The position numbers were made by a program, and so were the translations under genes. A model generated the notes under the pieces. That model saw nothing but the letters and a program-made list of their open reading frames with translations. It was not told where the DNA came from and did no database searches. This document shows, piece by piece, positions 57,416 to 64,000 of a stretch of DNA of 64,000 nt. Location: positions 9,035,590 through 9,099,589 of the forward strand of contig JACMZG010001914.1 in the NCBI GenBank assembly GCA_018340805.1, read 5' to 3'. Source of the DNA: Microvelia longipes (taxonomy: Eukaryota; Arthropoda; Insecta; Hemiptera; Veliidae). Numbering within the stretch: position 1 is the first letter of the stretch; each line of letters starts with the position of its first letter.

Positions 57416-57459
57416 CAAAGCTGGAAGCCAGCAGTGCTCGGAGAAAGAAATAAATACCG

Positions 57460-58080
57460 TCAGCCTTGGCTTATAACGAAATAGAACTAATTAAATCTCA
57501 TCATTCGATTTCGATTATCTAAATCCAACCAATAGCATTCGTTTCTCTTTGTTAACAAACAGCCTTTATGCCAAAATGGTAACTTATTGCTTTCGGGTTA
57601 TCCTCATTTGTAAGTCCAGTAATTTCTCTTTTGTAGCAAGATTTATTTTATAAAACTCCCACATCTTAATAGGAAATTTGATAGAAAAATTGTTCTTAGG
57701 CAAAAACCTGTGATGGCTGAAGATGCTAACAATGTTAGGTGAAATACATAGCTAAATAATTAGTTATGTTGTTATTATAGAACTTTAAGCTGTTGTGTTT
57801 GAATTTCCTATCAAGATTCAGTAGGTCCAAAATATTAGGTAAAGCTTCAGATCGAGGTATCTTTCTTAAAGAAGACTTACTTGTTTGTGGATCATAAACA
57901 AGTATTGATCCACAAAAAGTATTCTCAATCCATGATTGAAGCAAAGTATTTGAAACATAAGATATCAGACATGTTTAGATTGACTACAATTTTCAAGGAG
58001 GGACAATTAACGTAAATTCGTCGCAGAAGTAAACCCTGCTCAAGTTGCATTAACTAAATAGATGAATTATACGTCATTTT
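57460..58080. other. Unassigned DNA downstream of the small ORF
   Basis: No gene or recognised repeat. A 69-codon minus-strand frame (57735-57944) shows no domain. Confidence 0.45.
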
Positions 58081-58091
58081 ATGCTCATAAT

Positions 58092-58419
58092 TATAGAGAT
58101 ATATTATTATTACTAGAGGGGCCCATATAGGTTAAATTTTGAAACATCGAAAAAGTAACCTCACCACATTCGGTTATAAATATAATCAAATAATCAGTAC
58201 AAAAATTACAATAACTTATACAGTAGAACGTTAAACATACAAATCAAAACACAACTTATGTGCGGAAAGCCGGAAACAAATGATTTTTAATAACCTTAAC
58301 TCACTTTTAGAGGAAGTTCCAATCAGGTTACACAGAGCCCATGAGGGCCCCAAAAAGATGTTTCAGGTCCTCTCAATGTATTGAGATAGGCTATGCCCCC
58401 TCTAGTATAAATCTATATG
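58092..58419 (+). mobile_element. Family X hAT-type MITE, copy 3
   Basis: TATAGAGATATATTATTATT at the left and CTCTAGTATAAATCTATATG at the right. A perfect 8-bp target duplication CTCATAAT lies at 58084-58091 and 58420-58427. Inside are CATCGAAAAAGTAACCTCAC and GCGGAAAGCCGGAAACA. Confidence 0.95.
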
Positions 58420-58804
58420 CTCATAATCATGAAATAGTAGAATGGGACGAATATCAATCTCAATTAGTGATGAGCTTAAATCTTATATTCGACTTCAGCA
58501 CTGTTGTTCCATAAATTCAAAACACTAGGGTATTGGATTTTCACACGATCTATTACTTTTCTTTTTAGATAAGCATGATATTGCACTATTGAGCCATGAC
58601 AAAAATGTTAAAAGTCCATGATGACACTTTTGAAGTGAGCAGAATATAGTATAAAAATATAATAATATTTTAATAAATAGAACATTAAGAATTTATTTTC
58701 TCCAATTTGTCCAATTATAGTATCCCATTAACTATTTTAACGCCAAACATCTGCATATTTTATTAAAAAGATGCGTCTTATCTAAAACGTTTTAGGAATA
58801 AACT

Positions 58805-59315
58805 GGGGTGCCGCATCGTAGTCTCGACACGACGATGTCTCCTCGACACTTCATAACGTCGACACATTTCGTGGCAGGCATAGAGATATATACTAGAGGG
58901 GTCATAGCCTATCTTAATACATTGAGAGGCCTGAAACATTTTTAGTGGGGCTCTCAGGGGCTCTGTGTAACATCATTGAAACCTCCTCCAAGAGGGAGTT
59001 AAGGTAATAATTAATCAATTGTTTTCGGCTTACCGCAGATTGTTTGTATAGTGATTTGTATTTTAAACATTCTACTATATAATTTACTGTTTTTTTTTTG
59101 TTCTGTTTATTTGATGAAAATTATAATCAAATGTGGTCAGGTTACTTTTTCGATGTTTCAAAATTCAACCAATAGGGCCCCTCTAGTGATATATCTCTAT
59201 GGTGGCAGGATTTTACGTTGTATCGACACTTTATAACCTCGACACTTTTACTAAATTATGTGTCGATGTTACGTCGTGTCGAGACATCGACGTGTCGACA
59301 GCCCGGGGGCAACCC
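58805..59315. mobile_element. Element W, TCGACAC-rich inverted repeat, split by X4
   Basis: GGGGTGCCG and GTCTCGACACGACGATGTC on the left are mirrored on the right by CGTCGTGTCGAGAC and CCGGGGGCAACCC. TCGACAC or its complement recurs about nine times. Without X4 the element is about 190 bp. No second copy in the window. Confidence 0.7.
58879..59201 (-). mobile_element. Family X hAT-type MITE, copy 4
   Basis: CATAGAGATATATACTAGAG and GTGATATATCTCTATG are the ends, 323 bp apart. A perfect 8-bp target duplication GTGGCAGG lies at 58871-58878 and 59202-59209. It is inserted in element W. Confidence 0.96.
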
Positions 59316-59319
59316 ATAA

Positions 59320-60310
59320 ACTAGTGATTTTTTGGTAATGTTAATGGTAAAAAATAGTGCATTTTGGTAATGCATTATTTTTTCGTTCATTCATTACAAG
59401 ATATAAAGAGATAAAATATATAATTAGACATAATAGATAAATAAAATACAATATATAATAAGATACAAGATATAATAAGATAAAGCAAGATACAGTATAC
59501 AATAAGATATAATAAGAATTTAACAAAAATTATGTAAGACCAAGGTTAGTTTGGGGTAAAAAGGAGAAAGGATCATTTAGATGTAATTTTATAAACATTT
59601 CAAGAAAAGATTTCAAATAGATAAGAAAGAACGTTTAAGATAAAAACTTTTTGGTATGCAAAAGTTGTAACTCTGAAGGACATTAGGCGTTGGCTAACCT
59701 GTGTCTGTTTCTTTGAGTCACGGGTTACGTAGGAAGCAACAAGGCAACAATAGTCGAAATAAGATGCTGGAGGCGGGAAATATGAATTATAAACCGTGGG
59801 AGGTATTAGGATCAAAAGAAATAATGCGAAACAAAAGATTTGATAAAGGAAGTTATGAATGAAAAATTAAAAGAAAAATAGATAAATTTATGCAGGATAT
59901 TGAGTTTGGAACCTTGAAGTTAAGGCTAAGGCTGTTTTTGTTTAGGAAATTTGGGTAACCTTCCGTGTTTTCTCCAAATAAAGTGGGACCTCTCAGAGTA
60001 TTAGTGGGATGTCTATGGTCACAAATATACCAAATAAGGCCATTGATGTTTAATACAGCCGATTATGGAAAAAATATCCAAAACACTAAAATGAAACTGT
60101 TACACATTTTGTTTTATCGATAGAATTATTTACTTTAGCAATTGTATCTTATTTAGACAAAACTATTTCAGCGTCCAACTGGTAATTCAAAGCTTTTACC
60201 TTCATATCACACCCAAAACTACCCATGAACAAAACCCAGTAATAACAATAGGCAAACTTCAAAGCTATGGGCGGACTGTTAAACTATGGGTATACTCCAT
60301 AAATCTAAAC
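59320..60310. other. Unassigned DNA
   Basis: A GATATAATAAGATAAA-type simple repeat lies at about 59395-59520. Beyond it I see no gene or recognised repeat. Confidence 0.5.
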
Positions 60311-60319
60311 TATTACTGC

Positions 60320-61064
60320 CATAGAGATATATTACTAGAGGGGCCCTATTGGTTAAATTTTGAAACATCGAAAAAGTAACCTGACCATCTTCGATAATCA
60401 AAATATTCAAATAAACAGAAACAAGTACACAATCTAATTGTGCGAGAGACGCCTAGGAAATGTAACAAGCAAGATGCAATGCTACATCTGGGAACTGTTC
60501 CATCATTCGTCATCATTGATGGCTAGACATAATGTCATGTCTCACTCTGTTTCGTTACGTCTAACTCATCAGGGCGCCGACAGAGCCTGAACTCACTCTG
60601 ACTTCAATTAATTCCGAAGAATATAATGTGAAGTACTTACCAGAGACGAGCGATGCTCTCTTACCGCCATCATGCATGGCAAGCATTGATGGAACATTGT
60701 CATTGACATTTGACAAATGTCAAATGATGGAACAGTTCCCAGATGTAGCATTGCATTTTTTCTTGTTACATTTCCTAGGTGTCTCTCGCACAATTAGATT
60801 GTGTCAACTATTCATGTTTTGCAAAACTCGGTAGTATCAAATGATAGAAAAAAGTACAATAACTTATATAGTAGAACGCTAAAAAAACAAATAAAAATCC
60901 AAACAAAGTGCGGAAAGCCGACAACAATTGATTGATTTTAACCTTAACTCACTCTTGGAGGAGGTTTTAATGAGGTTACAGAGCACCAGAGAGCCACAAC
61001 AAGATGTTTCAAGCCTCTCAATGTATTAAGATAGGCTATGCCCCCTCAAGTATGTATCTCTATG
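60320..61064 (+). mobile_element. Family X hAT-type MITE, copy 5, split by Z2
   Basis: Ends CATAGAGATATATTACTAGA and CAAGTATGTATCTCTATG. An 8-bp target duplication with one mismatch (ATTACTGC at 60312-60319, GTTACTGC at 61065-61072) flanks it. X sequence stops at about 60426 and resumes after 60804 with AAGTACAATAACTTATATAG. A short stretch at about 60805-60850 is not seen in other X copies. Confidence 0.93.
60427..60804. mobile_element. Family Z palindromic MITE, copy 2, complete
   Basis: Ends ACACAATCTAATTGTGCGAG and CTCGCACAATTAGATTGTGT are perfect inverted repeats. The arms continue through CCTAGGAAATGTAACAAG and GCTACATCTGGGAACTGTTC. The centre holds CATTGATGG words and TCATTGACATTTGACAAATG. 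Open frames on both strands (60608-60834) come from the palindrome. Confidence 0.93.
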
Positions 61065-61176
61065 GTTACTGCGATGAATATGGATAAACTCAATATCTAT
61101 GGGCATACTACACAACTATAGGCATATTTCTGCTACAACTAATTTCTTTTATTATTTCTTTCTTTTTTATTTACAG

Positions 61177-61222
61177 TTTCACACCAAATGATCCCCCCAA
61201 AGGCAGAAGGGATATCCTTTGA
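61177..61222 (+). CDS. Candidate short terminal coding exon
   Basis: A strong polypyrimidine tract and acceptor (TTTCTTTCTTTTTTATTTAC then AG at 61175-61176) precede a segment reading FTPNDPPKGRRDIL and a stop (TGA 61220-61222). The residue mix (P, N, D, K, R, G) and GC content differ from the surrounding AT-rich noise. No upstream donor or exon can be assigned and the family is unknown. An AATAAA follows at about 61311. Very short, so chance is a real alternative. Confidence 0.22.
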
Positions 61223-61229
61223 CACATTT

Positions 61230-61610
61230 ATATAACAAAGTTTAAGTTTAAACAGAGAATAAGTAGAACTTAACTCAAAACTTATCAAAAATCATTTACA
61301 TATTAGTAATAAATAAAAAAAAATTGCCAACACTTAAAAGCTTTTTCCCATTCAGATTTCTAAGAGCATTGAACTTACCAATAATATCTGTCTCACGTTT
61401 CTAAGGCTGTTTTCCTCTGAATTTCTGCAAAAAATAAATTTATGTTTAACATAATTTAAATATTGAGTGAAAAATATCACTCATTTGTATAAAAATACCC
61501 GCACTAAATTATGGATTAGAATTAAAAGCAAATAATATAAAGTACAAAAACTATAATAAGATTAATAAATAGGTAAATTTAAAAAAAAAACCTAGCATTT
61601 CAAAATGTCT
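61230..61610. other. Unassigned AT-rich DNA
   Basis: No gene or recognised repeat. Confidence 0.5.
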
Positions 61611-61619
61611 TGACAGTTT

Positions 61620-62835
61620 TTTTGTGCACGTCATTAACCCACAAAAATGACCCCACAAATATTTCATATAATGTTTCAGTCGGGCTGAAAGTTTTTACAC
61701 ATATACTACTGTGTATGGTTTATAAACATGCGGGGTTCCATTATTATTAGTATCACTTCTGATATTATTGATTGACATATATATGTCACAAGATGCCTGT
61801 ATTTTAAGAGATGAGATTAATACATATTATCAGTCTTTTCATAATACTTGACGTTACAAGATAAGAGGCTTAAAATTAACTTCAATGGGCAGGAAATATA
61901 AAAAGGAAACTGTCAACCATCGTTATTAAAATAAAGAACAAAATGTTAGAGATTAAAAGAAAAAAAATTAACTGGAAGATAGAAAAGGATCAAATTTCAA
62001 AACTAATATAGAAGATTTATACTTGAATGCTTTATTTAAATTTTATTGTAGATTTAAATATGTTGTGAGAAGTTTTGATATTCAAGCGAAGATTAAAATA
62101 AAAAGTTTGTAAAATGTAGTTTCAAGTTAGTTTAACGATTTATAAAGTTTTGTTTACAAACATTAATTAGAATTAGAAGGATCTTAGTTAAGAGCGTAAT
62201 AAAATGTTGATAACTTATGATTAAATTACGAAATTTACAAAAAGAATTATTTTTTACATTTTTTAGAATGGTTTAGGTTCGTATTTCTAAATCAAACTTA
62301 GTTGGAGTGCACTATGTAGTAGGTGCACTATGTAGTAGGTGCACTATGTAGTAGGTGGACTATGTAGTAGGTGCACTATGTAGTAGGTGCACTATATAGT
62401 AGGTACACTATGTAGTAGGTGCACTATATAGTAGGTGCACCATGATATACGAATTTTCACATTTATTAGTCAAAATACGTGATTTGTTTACATTATGTCA
62501 TTCAATGACATGTTTTGTTTGACATATATATGTCAATCAATAACATAAGAAGTAATACTCATAATAATAGAACCCCGCATGTTTATAAACCATACATAGT
62601 AGTATATGTGTAGAAACTTTCAACCCGACCAAAACATTATATGAAGGTTTGTGATTTTTTGAAATGTTTGTGGGATCGTTTTTGTGGGTTAATGACGTGA
62701 CATATATTTCATAAACAATTGGGTTCAGGACATTAACAAGGTTGAGTTTTGTACCAAGTTTCATTTCGATCCAAGAAAGCGTACGGATGTTATTGTGTAC
62801 CATAGAAACGTCTAGGACACAATAATCTCGTACAT
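61620..62835. mobile_element. Family U in inverted arrangement with a 720-bp spacer
   Basis: Left arm 61623-61790 (CACGTCATTAACCCACAAAA, ACACATATACTACTGTGTAT, AACATGCGGGGTTCCATTAT, TTGACATATATATGTCA). The right arm from 62517 carries the complements and extends further to 62835 with TAGACGTTTCTATGG (complement) and a CACACACACA end. The 104-codon minus-strand frame 62537-62851 lies wholly in the right arm and is not a gene. Confidence 0.88.
62307..62443. repeat. 16-bp minisatellite in the U spacer
   Basis: About 8.5 copies of GTGCACTATGTAGTAG, with few substitutions (ATATAGTAG in two units, GTGGAC and GTACAC in single ones). Each unit has GTGCAC, a 6-bp palindrome. Confidence 0.95.
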
Positions 62836-62867
62836 ACATACACACACACACATAATATATTTATATA

Positions 62868-62891
62868 TTGTGTGTTTATTATATATATATA

Positions 62892-62959
<68 letters not shown>

Positions 62960-62965
62960 TCTCTC
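62868..62965. repeat. (TA)n and (CT)n microsatellite
   Basis: Interrupted TA repeats end in TTCTCTCTCTCTTA at about 62956-62970. Confidence 0.9.
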
Positions 62966-62969
62966 TCTT

Positions 62970-63820
62970 ATAGAAAATAATAATAAAAGCTAAAAGGTTA
63001 ATAACCATCGGTAATAAAAAAATCAAAACTTCATTCAAGTCAAGTTACTTCAATATTTTAAAATTTTTACACTCTTTATTATTTTATTTTTAAACTTATA
63101 TATTTCTTATTTAAAACAAGCTTTTATTTAAACCGCTCAATAAATATTTAAACCACAAATTAAAAAACAAATCACGAATTATTAATTTAATAATTATTTT
63201 ATTTATATTTTATTAAAAATATCTTATTTAAACTATTGAATCGTAAAAAAACTATTTTTCAAACGGTTCAATAGAGTTCAGAGAGTTCAACTTTAAAATC
63301 GTGATTAGAAGTGAAGTTTCTTCAGACTGACTTAGGCTACTAAATTACTGATTCCAAGATAAGTATATTCAAATATCAAACGGCCACTCAGCTGTGAATA
63401 TTTTAATTTTAAGAAGTTAAGGGTTAATAACCGATTTTATTATAAAAATAATTTAATACAATCAAACGAGTGAATTATTTTGTTATTAATTTTATTTCGA
63501 CGTTATACATACTGGGTACAGATTAAATTTTAGAATACAATTTATGAATTTTGCAAATTGAGCAAACTATTATAGTAAGAAGGCGGAGTACGTATTAATT
63601 TCAGATTTTGTATATAGATCAAGAACAAAAATAATAATTGAAAATTAAGTAGCTGTACCTAATTTTCAGTTAAGTAATGTACAGAAATCGCAGCACGTGT
63701 AACAAGAGTGTTACAAAACAAACAATTAAAAATTTGATTGACTTATCGCTTACAAATGTTATTTTAATAATTAATATTACTTTATAAACTTAAAAAGCAA
63801 TGGGGGTCCTAAGAAGGCCT
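62970..63820. other. Unassigned AT-rich DNA
   Basis: No gene or recognised repeat. Confidence 0.5.
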
Positions 63821-63824
63821 AGAT

Positions 63825-64000
63825 TATAATGTTAACAAACTGCTAGAATATAACAACTATAATGTTAACAAACTGCTTGAAAATAACAACTATAATGGAA
63901 AGCAACTAAGCATGAATATAAAAACTATAATGTTAACAAACTGCTAGAATTAATATAATGTTACAAACTGCTTGAAAATAATTAATGTAAACAAACTGCT
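63825..64000. repeat. 33-bp tandem repeat running off the window edge
   Basis: Units TATAATGTTAACAAACTGCT then (A/T)GAA(T/A)ATAACAAC, at least five copies with length variation. The array is cut by the end of the window. Confidence 0.9.

Noticed and set aside
60608..60834. Overlapping frames on both strands
   Set aside because: They are a product of the Z palindrome.
62537..62851. 104-codon minus-strand frame
   Set aside because: It is the right arm of the inverted U repeat; the left arm and other U copies do not keep the frame.

Overview
The window is strongly AT-rich metazoan nuclear DNA, most likely from an arthropod and probably an insect. Signs of this are the long (TA)n/(TG)n microsatellites, tRNA-derived SINEs with target-site duplications (TSDs), many fold-back and MITE-type DNA transposons, a LINE 3' end with a TTTA tail, and candidate introns with pyrimidine-rich acceptors. 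No full-length protein gene, tRNA gene or rRNA gene can be supported. Nothing suggests bacterial, organellar or viral DNA. The species cannot be named from the sequence.

Almost all structure is repetitive. Families are lettered here for reference. V: a dispersed element of about 0.9 kb with a 5S-rRNA-like segment inside. U: a repeat with a (TG)n head that shares modules with V. X: a hAT-type MITE of about 322 bp with clean 8-bp TSDs. Y: a hAT-type MITE of 430-520 bp with 8-bp TSDs. Z: a palindromic MITE. M: a 543-bp element with an 8-bp TSD. R: a palindromic MITE of 160-180 bp. Q: a 394-bp TA-TSD element. 'GGCCCG' elements: fold-backs filled with simple repeats. T: a tRNA-derived SINE. Single-copy fold-backs lie at 14610, 15815, 40834 and 41940. 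Two unrelated families carry hammerhead-ribozyme-like cores of the kind known from Penelope-like retroelements.

Layout: 0-5 kb is quiet DNA and a 28-bp minisatellite; 5-16 kb holds M1, V, R1, a CCAAT-type minisatellite and fold-backs; 16-20 kb holds the hammerhead fold-back, a GGCCCG element and Z interrupted by Y; 22-31 kb holds V interrupted by a SINE, M2, X interrupted by Y, and V interrupted by a SINE and a GGCCCG element; 33-43 kb holds the second hammerhead family, SINE T2, V and U fragments, a 115-bp satellite and fold-backs; 44-51 kb holds a 218-bp tandem repeat with two independent MITE insertions, X1, R3, long TA tracts and a 59-bp array with dimeric higher-order structure; 51-55 kb holds a V copy interrupted by a 1.2-kb fold-back (itself carrying an exon-like fragment) and by X2, then a 53-bp array; 56-64 kb holds a LINE C-terminal fragment, two candidate host exons, X3, X4 inside W, X5 interrupted by Z, and U arranged as an inverted repeat.

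The nested insertions give a relative order: V is older than the GGCCCG elements, X and both SINEs; X is older than Y2 and Z2; Z1 is older than Y1. The best candidates for real host sequence are a 71-codon single-membrane-pass ORF at 57200-57415 and a short terminal-exon-like segment at 61177-61222. Repeat consensus names and 5S, hammerhead and LINE identities rest on reading by eye.
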